Shown piece by piece: positions 34,533 through 43,317 of a stretch of DNA of 64,000 nucleotides. The notes under the pieces are model-generated. The model did not search any database. It was not told the DNA's origin and saw only the letters and a program-made list of their open reading frames with translations. Location of the stretch: contig NZ_FMVW01000005.1 in NCBI RefSeq assembly GCF_900102695.1, forward strand, positions 248,001 to 312,000. Direction: 5' to 3'. The translations under genes were made by a program, and so were the position numbers. Position 1 is the first letter of the stretch; the number at the start of each line of letters is the position of its first letter. The DNA comes from Afifella marina DSM 2698 (GTDB lineage Bacteria > Pseudomonadota > Alphaproteobacteria > Rhizobiales > Afifellaceae).

Positions 34533-34711
34533 GAGAACCTGCCAGACCTTCCTCCGTCAGCGCCGTGGCACTGGGATTAAACTGCGCCCCATCGTCTAGC
34601 ATGCCTTGCTCACGGCTTCATGGCGGGAAATATCGTCCTATACTGGCCGCTCGCCAACACCTAACGCCAACACCGAGCGTCCAGCGCAACCCAATCGAGA
34701 AGGAGAACGCC

Positions 34712-35482
34712 TTGGCGGCACTCGAAATCGTTCAGTTTCCGGCCCGTTCGGACAATTATGCCGTGCTGGTGCATGACCCTGATTCGGGGGCGACGGCGGC
34801 CATCGATGCGCCCGAAGCCGATCCCATCATCGAGGCGCTGCAGGCGCGCGGCTGGGTGCTCACAGATATTTTCGTGACCCACAAGCATTTCGACCATATC
34901 GAGGGCGTGCCGGCGCTGCGCGAGACGTTTTCCGCGCGCACCATCGGTCCGCGCAAGAGTGCCGCCGCGACCGGCCTCTACGACAAGACGGTGGAGGACG
35001 GCGAGACGTTCAAATGGGCCGGCCGCACCATCCAGGTGCTGGAGACGCCCGGGCATACGCTCGACCATCTCGCCTATTATTTCACTGAAGATGGCGTCGC
35101 CTTCGCCGGCGATACGCTGTTTGCGCTCGGCTGCGGTCGGGTCTTCGAAGGCTCGGCCGAGCAGATGTGGACTTCTCTTCAGAAGCTGCGCGCGCTGCCG
35201 GACGAGACCGTCGTCTATTGCGGGCACGAATATACGCTCGCCAACGCGGAATTCGCCGTCAGCGTCGATCCCGACAACGAAAAGCTCGCCGAGCGGAAGA
35301 CGGAAGTCGAAGCGCTGCGCCAGGACGGCCAGGCGACGCTGCCGACGACGATCGCGCTCGAAAAGGCGACCAATCCGTTCCTGCGGGCCGATGATCCGGA
35401 ATTCCAGAAGGCGATCGGCATGGAAGGCGAGGAGCCTGTCGCTGTCTTTGCGGAGACGCGCAAGCGCAAGGACAATTTCTGA
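34712..35482 (+). CDS. gloB: Hydroxyacylglutathione hydrolase (glyoxalase II)
   Basis: GloB hydrolyses S-lactoylglutathione in methylglyoxal detoxification. The TTG at 34712 follows GAAGGAG and gives 256 residues with the usual start (EIVQFPARSDNYAVLVHD). The metal-binding THKHFDH lies at residues 56-62, with further ligands in ETPGHTLDH and FAGDTLF and the glutathione-contact GHEYTLANAEFA. The upstream frame is open but not protein-like. The DUF985 cupin gene follows 16 nt later. Confidence 0.95.
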   Translation: MAALEIVQFPARSDNYAVLVHDPDSGATAAIDAPEADPIIEALQARGWVLTDIFVTHKHFDHIEGVPALRETFSARTIGPRKSAAATGLYDKTVEDGETFKWAGRTIQVLETPGHTLDHLAYYFTEDGVAFAGDTLFALGCGRVFEGSAEQMWTSLQKLRALPDETVVYCGHEYTLANAEFAVSVDPDNEKLAERKTEVEALRQDGQATLPTTIALEKATNPFLRADDPEFQKAIGMEGEEPVAVFAETRKRKDNF

Positions 35483-35498
35483 GCGACGGGCGGAAACG

Positions 35499-35960
35499 AT
35501 GCCGGGAGAAGACCGGGCCGGCGGTCGGATGGAGGGCCTGAGCGCGGAGGAGGTGATTGCGCTCCTCAAGCTCACGCCGCATCCGGAAGGCGGGCATTTT
35601 CTGGAGACTTTTCGAGATGAGAGGGAGGCTGGCGGGCGGCCCGCCGGCACGCTCATCTATTTCCTTCTGGCGGCGGGCGAGCGCTCGCACTGGCACCGGA
35701 TCGATGCGAGTGAGGCCTGGCATTATTACGCCGGAGCGCCGCTCGCGCTCGAGATCGCCGAAGAGGGGATGACGCGGCGTCGGCATCGCCTTGGCCCCGA
35801 TCTCCTCGCCGGCGAGCGACCGCAATGCGTGGTGCCCGCCTTTGCCTGGCAGGCGGCGGAAAGTCTCGGCGCCTGGACGCTCGTCGGATGCAGCGTGGCG
35901 CCCGGCTTTCAGTTCGAGGCGTTCGAGCTGGCGGAAGCCGGGTTCGAACCCGGTCTCTGA
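35499..35960 (+). CDS. Cupin domain protein, DUF985 family
   Basis: The 153-residue protein has the DUF985 pattern: LTPHPEGGHFLETFRD, TLIYFLLAAGERSHWHRIDASEAWHYYAGAPL and the C-terminal VVPAFAWQAAE and GCSVAPGFQFEAFEL. The two His in SHWHRID are probable metal ligands of the cupin fold. It follows gloB closely and is likely cotranscribed. Biochemical role is not established. The start is ATG 35499, with ATG 35529 as an alternative. Its last 52 nt overlap the end of the convergent DMT gene. Confidence 0.9.
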   Translation: MPGEDRAGGRMEGLSAEEVIALLKLTPHPEGGHFLETFRDEREAGGRPAGTLIYFLLAAGERSHWHRIDASEAWHYYAGAPLALEIAEEGMTRRRHRLGPDLLAGERPQCVVPAFAWQAAESLGAWTLVGCSVAPGFQFEAFELAEAGFEPGL

Positions 35961-36823
35961 CGCGAGAGGCGCCCGCCCCTTGCGGCAAGAAGGGCGCCGC
36001 CGGTGATGAGGAGGGCGGCGATGGCGATCTGCGGCGTCAGCACGCCGTAGCCGGCCGCAATCAGGATGATCGTGGAGAGAAGCGGCGCGGCATAGCTCGT
36101 CACGCCGAGGAGCTGGATGTCGCCGCGCTTCACGCCGATGTCCCAGACATAGAAGGCCGCGCCGACAGGCATCAGGCCGAGGCCGAGGACGGCAAGCCAT
36201 TCGCCCCCGTCTGCCGGCCATACCGTCGTCTCGAAGAGAAGATGCGCGATCGCCGCCCCGATCGCCGTCGTCAGGCAATAGCCGGCGACGATGCCGGTCG
36301 GCACCGAGGCGAGGCGGCGCGACAGCACGGAATAGCTCGACCAGGTGAGGGCGCAGCCAAGCGCTGCGACATAGCCGAGCGTGTAGCGCGGATCGAAGCT
36401 CAGGCTCTCGCCGCGCGTGACGATGAGCACCGTGCCGGAGAGGCCGAGAAGCGCGCCCACGAGATGATACCAGCGCAGCTTTTCACCCGGCAGAAGCGCC
36501 GAAAAGACGACGATCAGAAGCGGCCAGAGATAGGCGATGAGGCCCGCTTCCACCGGCGGGGCGTTTCTGAGCGCGGTGAAATAGAGCGCGTGATAGCCGA
36601 AGAGGCCGACCGTGCCGAAGACCCAGACGGAGAGCGGCTGCCGCAATTCATGAAACCGGCCCTTGGCCCAAAGCCAGATGAAGCCGATCGCGGTGCCGAC
36701 CGTGAAGGTGAGGGCGGCGAGCTGGAAGGGCGGAACATCGCCGCTCGCGGCGGTGAAGAGGGCCAGCAAAGCCCACATCAAGATGGCGGTCGTGCCAAGC
36801 GCGGTGGCGAGGGATCGGCTCAT
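35909..36823 (-). CDS. EamA/DMT superfamily transporter
   Basis: The 304-residue inner membrane protein has ten hydrophobic helices in two EamA repeats. The first helix (LATALGTTAILMWALLALFTA) and FGYHALYFTALRNAPPVEAGLIAYLWPLLIV resemble the YddG-type exporters of aromatic amino acids and related metabolites, but substrate cannot be fixed. The C-terminus (basic and Ser-rich, 20 residues) is coded in the overlap with the cupin gene. It is 11 nt downstream of the YihY-type gene on the same strand. Confidence 0.9.
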   Translation of the reverse strand: MSRSLATALGTTAILMWALLALFTAASGDVPPFQLAALTFTVGTAIGFIWLWAKGRFHELRQPLSVWVFGTVGLFGYHALYFTALRNAPPVEAGLIAYLWPLLIVVFSALLPGEKLRWYHLVGALLGLSGTVLIVTRGESLSFDPRYTLGYVAALGCALTWSSYSVLSRRLASVPTGIVAGYCLTTAIGAAIAHLLFETTVWPADGGEWLAVLGLGLMPVGAAFYVWDIGVKRGDIQLLGVTSYAAPLLSTIILIAAGYGVLTPQIAIAALLITGGALLAARGGRLSRQRPGSNPASASSNASN

Positions 36824-36834
36824 GCGGCAGCTCC

Positions 36835-37776
36835 TCAGCGCCGACCGAAGGGCAGTTTGAGTTGGTGGCGCATCATCCAGGTTTCCTTGCGGTTGGTGAT
36901 CTCGTCATCAATGGCACGGTTGAGCTCCGCTCCATACTGGAAGATGAGCGCCTGGATATAGAGGAAGAACATCAAGGCAACGATGCCGCCGAGGCCGGCA
37001 TAGGTGGCGGAATAATTGGCGAAGACGGAGACATAGAAGGAGAAGATGCGTCCCGCCACCCACCAGAGCGCGACCGTCAGGATGACGCCCGAGGCGAGGA
37101 CGCGCACGCGGCGGTGGTTGGCCGGAAGGAAGATGTGCACGGAGGTCAGCATCGCGACCATGACCAGGAAGAGGATCACGCGGCCGCCGACGGAGATCAT
37201 CTCCTGATAGAGCGCCTGATCGGGGAAATAGGCGCGCACCACGGCGAGCCAGATCGGCAGGGCGACACCGAGCGCCGAGACGATGATCAAAAACGCCATG
37301 CCGAGGAAGACGAAGATGACGCTGCCGCCATAGCGATGCAGAAAATTGCGCCGATCGGAACAGCGATAGGCCTTGTTGAGGGCTTCGCGTACGGCCTCCA
37401 CGGCGCCGGTGATGGAGACGAGCGTGACCAGAAGGCCGATGGTGATGAGGCCGCCATTGCGGCTGTCGAGCACCCGGTTCACCTCCGGCTCGATGGTTCT
37501 CACCATGTGCTCGGGCATGACGTGGAAGGCTTCCCGGGTGAGATAATCGGCGAGTTCCTGGCCGCCGAAGACGCCGGCGAGCGCAATCAGGAACAGGAGA
37601 AACGGAAAGAGCGCAAAGATCAGCGAAAAGGCGATGGCGCTCGCCAGCATGATGCCGTCATGGCGCAACAGCCCGGAGATGGCGTTGAGATTGACGCGCC
37701 ACAGAAAGCGGATGGCGCGCCAGATCAGTCGGACCAGACGAACGGGCCAGATCTCCTTGCTGTCGCCAATTGCCAT
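36835..37776 (-). CDS. YihY/BrkB-like inner membrane protein
   Basis: The 313-residue protein has six hydrophobic helices. The block HDGIMLASAIAFSLIFALFPFLLF after a positively charged N-terminus and YAGLGGIVALMFFLYIQALIFQYGAELNRAI near the C-terminus are the hallmarks of the YihY/virulence factor BrkB family. Its role is not settled. It probably shares a transcript with the DMT transporter gene downstream. Confidence 0.92.
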   Translation of the reverse strand: MAIGDSKEIWPVRLVRLIWRAIRFLWRVNLNAISGLLRHDGIMLASAIAFSLIFALFPFLLFLIALAGVFGGQELADYLTREAFHVMPEHMVRTIEPEVNRVLDSRNGGLITIGLLVTLVSITGAVEAVREALNKAYRCSDRRNFLHRYGGSVIFVFLGMAFLIIVSALGVALPIWLAVVRAYFPDQALYQEMISVGGRVILFLVMVAMLTSVHIFLPANHRRVRVLASGVILTVALWWVAGRIFSFYVSVFANYSATYAGLGGIVALMFFLYIQALIFQYGAELNRAIDDEITNRKETWMMRHQLKLPFGRR

Positions 37777-37847
37777 GATAGCCCATCAGCAAGGGCGGGT
37801 CGTGAAACCTGAACGACCGCATGCCCTTGCCGTCTGCAGCCGATCTA

Positions 37848-38573
37848 TCAGGGCATGTACTGGCCACCGTTGGCCGTCAAGGTCGAGCCGGTGATGAAGC
37901 CGGCATCATCGGATGCGAGAAAGACGACGATGCGGGCGACTTCCTCCGGTTCGCCGAGGCGGCCGATGGGGATTTGCGGCAAAATTTGCTTGTCCATCAC
38001 TTCCTGAGGCACGGCCTTGATCATCTCGGTGGCGATGTAGCCCGGGGTGATGGCGTTGACGGTGATGCCCTTGCGCGCGCCTTCCTGGGCGAGCGCCTTG
38101 GTGAAGCCGAGCTCGCCGGCCTTCGAGGCGGAATAATTCACCTGGCCGATCTGGCCGCGTTGGCCGTTGATCGACGAGATGTTGATGATGCGGCCAAAGC
38201 CGCGCTCGCGCATGCCGTCCCAGACCGGGCGAGACATGTTGAAGAGCGATCCGAGATTGGTCTCGATCACCTTGTGCCATTGCTCGCCGGTCATCTTGTG
38301 AAACATGGCATCGCGGGTGATGCCGGCATTGTTGACCAGAATGTCGATGGGCCCGAGCTCTTCTTCGACCTGGCGCACGCCCTGGGCGCAGGCCTCTTCG
38401 TTGGAGACGTCCCATTTGAAGACGGGAATGTCGGTCTCTTCCTTGAAGGAAGCGGCCTTTTCGTCGTTGCCGCAATAATTCGCCGCGACTTGATAGCCGG
38501 CATCTTTCAGTGCCTTTGCAATGGCGGCGCCGATGCCGCGGGTCCCGCCTGTGACTAACGCAGTCCGTGCCAT
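37848..38573 (-). CDS. phbB: Acetoacetyl-CoA reductase (PHB synthesis)
   Basis: PhbB reduces acetoacetyl-CoA to (R)-3-hydroxybutyryl-CoA with NADPH, the second step to polyhydroxybutyrate. The 241-residue SDR protein has TGGTRGIGAAIA, NNAGITRDAMFHKM and the catalytic Ser-Tyr-Lys set in NISSINGQRGQIGQVNYSASKAG. The C-terminal GSTLTANGGQYMP is the family ending. It lies 245 nt downstream of phbA with two hairpins in between. Confidence 0.97.
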   Translation of the reverse strand: MARTALVTGGTRGIGAAIAKALKDAGYQVAANYCGNDEKAASFKEETDIPVFKWDVSNEEACAQGVRQVEEELGPIDILVNNAGITRDAMFHKMTGEQWHKVIETNLGSLFNMSRPVWDGMRERGFGRIINISSINGQRGQIGQVNYSASKAGELGFTKALAQEGARKGITVNAITPGYIATEMIKAVPQEVMDKQILPQIPIGRLGEPEEVARIVVFLASDDAGFITGSTLTANGGQYMP

Positions 38574-38737
38574 GTATTTCCCCCCGTCAGTGGCTCCTCT
38601 AAGAGCTCGTTACCGTTTCGATATGTTCACAGGATGACGAAAACCTTCCTCAGAGCAAGGGCATTCATGCATAACACGCGTGAAATTTCTTTGTGCTAAG
38701 AATATACATTTCGCGCGGCGCCATGACGAATGCCCGC

Positions 38738-38806
38738 GGAGGCGCCGGAGAGGCGCCTCCGTCAATCACGGATTTGCGCGATCGCCCGCCGCGCCTGCGC
38801 GGCGGG
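38738..38806 (-). terminator. Two strong hairpins between phbA and phbB
   Basis: Hairpin one (38785-38806) has CCCGCCGCG/CGCGGCGGG arms; hairpin two (38738-38760) has perfect 9-bp arms GGAGGCGCC/GGCGCCTCC with a 5-nt loop. Neither has a U-run. They follow phbA directly and could end or attenuate its transcript, so phbB may be expressed at a lower level or from its own promoter. Confidence 0.5.
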
Positions 38807-38818
38807 GCGTGATGGCGC

Positions 38819-39994
38819 TTAAGGACGCTCCACGCACATGGCGATGCCCATGCCGCCGCCGATGCACAAGGTGGCGAGCCCCTTCTTGGCGTCGCGGCGC
38901 TGCATCTCGAAGAGGAGTGTCGTCAAGACGCGCGCGCCGGAGGCGCCGACCGGATGGCCGATGGCGATGGCGCCGCCATTGACGTTGACGATCTCCGTGT
39001 TCCAGCCGAGATCCTTGTTGACCGCACAGGCCTGCGCGGCAAAGGCCTCGTTGGCCTCCACGAGATCGAGATCTTCAATCGTCCAGCCGGCCTTTTCCAA
39101 GGCCCGGCGCGAGGCCGGGATCGGGCCCGTGCCCATCACCGCCGGATCGACGCCGGCAGTCGCCCAGGAGACGATGCGGGCAAGCGGCTCGATGCCGCGT
39201 TTTTCGGCCATTTCCGCCGTCATGATGACGGTGGCTGCGGCACCGTCGTTGATGCCGGAGGCGTTGCCGGCGGTGACGGAGCCTTCCTTGTCGAAGGCCG
39301 GGCGCAGGGCGGAGACCTTGTCGATCGTCGTTCCGGCGCGGATATATTCGTCGTCTTCGACGACCGTGTCGCCCTTGCGGCCCTTCACGGTGACGGGGAC
39401 GATCTCATCCTTGAAGCGGCCGGCCTTTTGCGCGGCTTCGGCCTTGTTCTGCGAGGCGACGGCGAAACTGTCCTGCTGTTCGCGGGTGATCTGCCACTGA
39501 CGGGCGACGTTCTCGGCCGTCACGCCCATATGGTAGCCGTTGAAGGCATCGAGGAGCCCGTCCCTCAGCATGGTATCGACCATCTTGTAGTCGCCCATCT
39601 TCACGCCCTGCCGGAGATAGGCCGCATGCGGGGCCATCGACATGGATTCCTGGCCGCCGGCCACGATGATATCGGCATCCCCCTGGGCGATCTGCTGCAT
39701 GCCGAGCGCGACGGCGCGCAGGCCGGAACCGCAGAGCTGATTGATGCCCCAGGCCGTCGTCTCTTTCGGGCAGCCGGCGGCCATTGAGGCCTGGCGGGCC
39801 GGATTCTGACCCTGAGCAGCGGTGAGGATCTGTCCGAGGATGACTTCCGTCACCTCCTCCGGCGCCACGCCGGCACGTTCCAACGCGCCCTTGATGGCCA
39901 CCGCGCCGAGATCGTGCGCCGGCACGCTGGCAAAGGCGCCGTTGAACGATGCAACCGGGGTGCGTGCGGCACTCGCAATAACGATATTGGGCAA
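38819..39994 (-). CDS. phbA: Acetyl-CoA C-acetyltransferase (beta-ketothiolase)
   Basis: PhbA joins two acetyl-CoA into acetoacetyl-CoA, the first PHB step. The 391-residue thiolase has active Cys88 in [10 protein letters not shown], the His of [16 protein letters not shown] and the second Cys in [12 protein letters not shown]. Length and termini are standard for the biosynthetic type. It is divergent from phaR, 278 nt away, with a palindromic site between that may be a PhaR operator. Confidence 0.97.
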   Translation of the reverse strand: MPNIVIASAARTPVASFNGAFASVPAHDLGAVAIKGALERAGVAPEEVTEVILGQILTAAQGQNPARQASMAAGCPKETTAWGINQLCGSGLRAVALGMQQIAQGDADIIVAGGQESMSMAPHAAYLRQGVKMGDYKMVDTMLRDGLLDAFNGYHMGVTAENVARQWQITREQQDSFAVASQNKAEAAQKAGRFKDEIVPVTVKGRKGDTVVEDDEYIRAGTTIDKVSALRPAFDKEGSVTAGNASGINDGAAATVIMTAEMAEKRGIEPLARIVSWATAGVDPAVMGTGPIPASRRALEKAGWTIEDLDLVEANEAFAAQACAVNKDLGWNTEIVNVNGGAIAIGHPVGASGARVLTTLLFEMQRRDAKKGLATLCIGGGMGIAMCVERP

Positions 39995-40128
39995 AAGCTC
40001 CTCCTCTTTCGGGCCTGTTCATGGGGCGATTGTCGATCGCTAAGGCAAAAAAAGCAGCATTCGTCGGCCCGCCAATACAAAGTTAAAGAGCGCGGCGGGC
40101 TGGGCTGTCAACGAGGGGTAGAGCCGGG

Positions 40129-40142
40129 CTTTTGCGCAAAAG
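40129..40142. promoter_or_regulatory. Perfect palindrome between phbA and phaR, possible PhaR operator
   Basis: CTTTTGCGCAAAAG (14 nt) is a perfect palindrome in the divergent gap. PhaR proteins of Paracoccus and Rhodobacter bind TGC/GCA-rich dyads near phasin and phaR genes, so autoregulation at this site is reasonable but not shown. Confidence 0.4.
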
Positions 40143-40197
40143 GGTGGGGATTTCAGGCAAAGCGTGGCCTTCGCGCTGTTGGGCGCTGCAAAAAGAA

Positions 40198-40227
40198 TTG
40201 GCAACGACTGCCTATTTCCCGTTATCC
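40198..40227 (+). promoter_or_regulatory. Possible phaR promoter
   Basis: TTGGCA (40198-40203), an 18-nt spacer and TTATCC (40222-40227) lie 46 nt before the phaR start. It is a reasonable housekeeping-type promoter, about 55 nt downstream of the palindrome. Confidence 0.4.
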
Positions 40228-40272
40228 TGCCCTCTGAAGGCGAATGAGTTCCAAAGCGGAAACCAGCACTGC

Positions 40273-40854
40273 ATGAGCCAAGAGACCCCAACCGTTATCA
40301 AGAAATACGCCAATCGGCGTCTCTACCACACAGGCACCTCGACCTATGTGACGTTGGAAGATCTCGCCGAGATGGTGAAGGCCGGCGAAGATTTTACTGT
40401 CACCGATGCCAAGACAGGCGAGGACATTACACGTGGCGTCCTCGGCCAAATCATCTTCGAGCAGGAAAACAAGGGCCAGCATCTTTTGCCGATCGCCTTT
40501 CTGCGTCAGCTGATCCGGTATTACGGCGACAGCATGCAGACCTTCCTGCCCACCTACCTCGAAACCTCGTTGTCGGCCTTCGGCCGCAACCAGGACAAGC
40601 TGCGCGACCAGATGAGCCGGGCGCTCAAGGGCGATACCTTCGGCGCAATGGAAGAGCAGGCGCGGCGCAATATGGACATGTTCACCGAGGCGATGCGCAT
40701 GTTCACGCCTTTCCCGCAGGCGGGTTCGGGGGCTTCCGCACGGACGGCACCGCGCACGGCGGAAGGCCAGGCGGAGGAGATCGAGGCGCTGCGCGAACAG
40801 CTTCGCGAGATGCAGCGCACGATCGAGACGATCGCGAGCGAGCGCAAGCAATAG
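40273..40854 (+). CDS. phaR: PHA synthesis repressor PhaR
   Basis: The 193-residue protein starts at ATG 40273. Its N-terminal DNA-binding domain (IKKYANRRLYHTGTSTYVTLEDLAEMV, about residues 9-65) and the following PHB_acc segments (GQHLLPIAFLRQLIRYYGDSMQ and LEASL-like SLSAFGRNQDKLRDQM) are those of PhaR. PhaR binds both PHB granules and phasin or phaR promoters, releasing DNA as polymer accumulates. The C-terminal 45 residues form a coiled coil (EEIEALREQLREMQRTIE). Divergent from phbA. Confidence 0.96.
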   Translation: MSQETPTVIKKYANRRLYHTGTSTYVTLEDLAEMVKAGEDFTVTDAKTGEDITRGVLGQIIFEQENKGQHLLPIAFLRQLIRYYGDSMQTFLPTYLETSLSAFGRNQDKLRDQMSRALKGDTFGAMEEQARRNMDMFTEAMRMFTPFPQAGSGASARTAPRTAEGQAEEIEALREQLREMQRTIETIASERKQ

Positions 40855-40891
40855 GCGATTGTTGCGGCGCGGGATCCTGAGCTGATCTTCC

Positions 40892-40947
40892 CGGTCCGAT
40901 TTGGCCGGTCCGATTTGGCCGGCCCGATCTCTCCGGTCCGATCTCTC
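40892..40947 (+). repeat. Four 14-bp tandem units after phaR
   Basis: Units at 40892-40905, 40906-40919, 40920-40933 and 40934-40947. The first two are CGGTCCGATTTGGC; the last two end in TCTC (CGGYCCGATCTCTC). They lie in the gap between the convergent phaR and the PAS-GGDEF-EAL gene, 38 nt after the phaR stop. The CGGTCCGAT word is shared with the flank of the 16-bp repeats near 26085. Confidence 0.8.
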
Positions 40948-41013
40948 TGATCTGGGGCCGCACCGGAGCTTTTGCGGCGGTGCCGCGCAGTTCGGGCAAT
41001 CAGTGGGACGAAA

Positions 41014-42732
41014 TCAGGCCGGCTTCTTTTCGATGAGAGGGAAGCCGGCTTTTGCCAAGCGCGCCTCTTCCTCCGCGGATGCGGTGCCGGAGACGAGGGC
41101 CTTCAGTCCCATCGCTGCGACGAGATCGGCCGTGCTCTTCCAGGCGCGCTCCTCGGCTTCCGCCTCATCCAGGCGCAGTTGCGCAAGCGCAAGCTCCAGG
41201 AATTCGATCCCCATCTGCCCCAAAGGCCGCGCATCCCAGAAGCGGCCATCGAAACGGCGTACGGCAAGTTTCGCGCCCAGGCTGCGCACGCTCTCCACGA
41301 GTTCCGCGGCCTCCTCGCCGCGGGCGAGCAGCGTGTCGAAAGGCACGGCGACGATGAGGCGGTCCGGGGCGCCCGAGGTCTCGCGCAGGATGCGCTCCAG
41401 ATTGGCGAGCCAGACTTCGTTCAACAGCGCGCCGGTGGAGACGCCGAGGCAGAAACGCTGCTTCGGCGCGGCTGCGAGGCGTTCACGCGCCAGATAAAGG
41501 AGGCGCATGTCGACGAGCTGCGCGAAGCCCAATCCTTCGGCGCGGTCGACGGCCTTGGTGGCGGGGACGAGGTCACCGTCCTCGTTCAAAAGATGCGGTG
41601 CAAGATGCAGAAAGACCGTCTTGCCGGTCTCAGCATCGCGCACGGGGATCTGCGACAGGATGAGGCGGCCTTCGCGCACGGTGCGCAGAAGCTCGTCGAC
41701 ATCGTCTTCGCGCGCCTTCTGGGGCTCGCCGATGCCGGGCTCGTCGGCCCTGTCGATGACGAGATGGCCGCCGCCGGCCTTCTGGGCGCGCGTGAGTGCG
41801 CGGCGCACGGCGTCGAGACAATCGCGCATGCTGTCGGCTTCGGTGCCGGAGACGACGAGCGCGCCGACGGAGACGACCGGCACGACGACACGGTCGCGCA
41901 GCGGGACGGTGACCGTCATCATGCGCTCGGCGATGCGCTGAACGGCCGTCTCCGCCTCCTGTGGATCGATGCGGTTCAAGATGATGCCGATCTCGCCCTC
42001 GGCGAGTTCGCCGACCACATCCGTGTCGCGCACGGTCTTTTCGATCGTGGTGGAGAATTCCTGCAGGATCGGGTCGATGATCTGCGGCCCGTAGGTCTCG
42101 GACGCCAGTTTGAGATTGTCGATCGAGACGACGGCGAGGATGAAGGGAACGGCGTAGTGCTGGGAGACGGCGAGCGTGTCTTCCAAGAGCCGCAGAAAAT
42201 TGGCGCGCTCCTTAAAGAAGCGGGGCCTTTCGGCCTCTTGCTGATCGCCGGGACCGGCTGGTTGCACGCGGACCGCGCCACGGGCGAGAACCGGCTCGCC
42301 TTCGTGGTTGCCGTACCAGCGACCCCGGTCACGGACCCAGATCTTGCGCTTGTTGCCTTCGCTGCCGACGCGCAAAGCGTAGGTGACTTCGTAAGGCACG
42401 CCGTCGCCGTAATCGACGGCGATCGCGTGGCGCACCGCCTGGGTGCGGTTCATCAGACTGTCGGGATCGACGAGGGTCTCGAAATCGCGGCCGTTTTCGA
42501 TCTTGCGGAGATTGGGAATGCCGAGGGCGCCGGCCGCGTTGCTCGCCCAGCGCAGCTTATCGGTGGCGAGATCCCACTCGTAGACGGTTTCGCCGATTTC
42601 GGTCAGGATCGCCTGTGCGGTGGCACCGGCTGCGGGATGCTGAGATGCGGGCGGTGCGGCCACCACCGGCGTTGTATCCGGCACGTAGTCGCCACGCGAA
42701 CCCGCGACATTCTTCGTGCTGCGTTTTGCCAA
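41014..42732 (-). CDS. PAS-GGDEF-EAL-like signalling protein with degenerate catalytic motifs
   Basis: Start is taken at TTG 42732 (572 residues), because the frame above it crosses an intergenic-like, AT-richer stretch; ATG 42930 would add 66 residues. About residues 41-159 look like a PAS domain (ETVYEWDLATDKLRWASN). A GGDEF-like domain follows (about 175-300; AVPFILAVVSIDNLKLASETYG), with the signature reduced to GELAEGEIG instead of RxGGDEF. The last part (about 400-555) follows an EAL fold outline (LGFAQLVDMRLLYLARERL, GIEFLELALAQLR) without the EAL, metal or base residues. So it probably makes and breaks no c-di-GMP and may bind a nucleotide or a partner. Confidence 0.75.
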   Translation of the reverse strand: MAKRSTKNVAGSRGDYVPDTTPVVAAPPASQHPAAGATAQAILTEIGETVYEWDLATDKLRWASNAAGALGIPNLRKIENGRDFETLVDPDSLMNRTQAVRHAIAVDYGDGVPYEVTYALRVGSEGNKRKIWVRDRGRWYGNHEGEPVLARGAVRVQPAGPGDQQEAERPRFFKERANFLRLLEDTLAVSQHYAVPFILAVVSIDNLKLASETYGPQIIDPILQEFSTTIEKTVRDTDVVGELAEGEIGIILNRIDPQEAETAVQRIAERMMTVTVPLRDRVVVPVVSVGALVVSGTEADSMRDCLDAVRRALTRAQKAGGGHLVIDRADEPGIGEPQKAREDDVDELLRTVREGRLILSQIPVRDAETGKTVFLHLAPHLLNEDGDLVPATKAVDRAEGLGFAQLVDMRLLYLARERLAAAPKQRFCLGVSTGALLNEVWLANLERILRETSGAPDRLIVAVPFDTLLARGEEAAELVESVRSLGAKLAVRRFDGRFWDARPLGQMGIEFLELALAQLRLDEAEAEERAWKSTADLVAAMGLKALVSGTASAEEEARLAKAGFPLIEKKPA

Positions 42733-42790
42733 TCCCGCCGGCCCTTTTCCCCCGCGACCAGAGGCAATTGTGGCAGAGCCGGATAAATCG

Positions 42791-42811
42791 CCGGTTAAGA
42801 AACGTAACCGG
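42791..42811. promoter_or_regulatory. Inverted repeat upstream of the PAS-GGDEF-EAL gene
   Basis: CCGGTTA (42791-42797) and TAACCGG (42805-42811) form a 7-bp dyad with a 7-nt spacer, about 60 nt before the likely TTG start. The stretch is AT-richer than its surroundings. Position suggests an operator, but no regulator is identified. Confidence 0.35.
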
Positions 42812-42925
42812 ATTGTTCTGTCTCGTTCCCCGGCATGAGGCGGAGGGTCGCAGGCGGCAGAGTTTCGGCGACGCCCGCATCCGGAGACGGGCTGGCCCGA
42901 GCGCGAAACGACCGGATGCGAAAGA

Positions 42926-42961
42926 CCCAAATAAAGAAAAGGCCGGCGCGAGGCCGGCCTT
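42926..42961 (-). terminator. Rho-independent terminator of rpmF
   Basis: Arms AAGGCCGGC (42939-42947) and GCCGGCCTT (42953-42961) form a 9-bp stem. On the minus strand it is followed by the U-rich TTCTTTATTT, 38 nt after the rpmF stop. Confidence 0.8.
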
Positions 42962-42998
42962 CACAAAACTTTCGAGCTTTGAGCCCGAAATCGAACCG

Positions 42999-43184
42999 TT
43001 AGACGGATGCCTTCGGCTCGAGGATCTGACGTCCGCGGTACTTGCCGGACTTCAGGTCGATATGATGCGGGCGGCGAAGTTCGCCGGAATCCTTGTCTTC
43101 GACATAGGCGGGCTGCTTCAGCCCGTCTGCGGAACGCCGGAAGCCGCGCTTCATCGGCGTGGTTTTTCTTTTCGGAACAGCCAT
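42999..43184 (-). CDS. rpmF: 50S ribosomal protein L32
   Basis: The 61-residue protein opens with [20 protein letters not shown], the L32 signature of alphaproteobacteria. The length is standard and the product is very basic. There is no zinc-binding Cys set, so this is the C-minus form. It is downstream of mtgA on the same strand with a 133-nt gap, and has its own terminator. Confidence 0.96.
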   Translation of the reverse strand: MAVPKRKTTPMKRGFRRSADGLKQPAYVEDKDSGELRRPHHIDLKSGKYRGRQILEPKASV

Positions 43185-43317
43185 TTCAAGCTCCGTGAAT
43201 GGATTTAGCGGGCAACGCCCATAGCCGGACGGCCCGCGACATGCAGGCTCGACGTTTGGCGGCCATATAACCCTTCAAAGGCGTTTTGGCCAGCGGTTCG
43301 ATGAAAATAGCGCGCAA

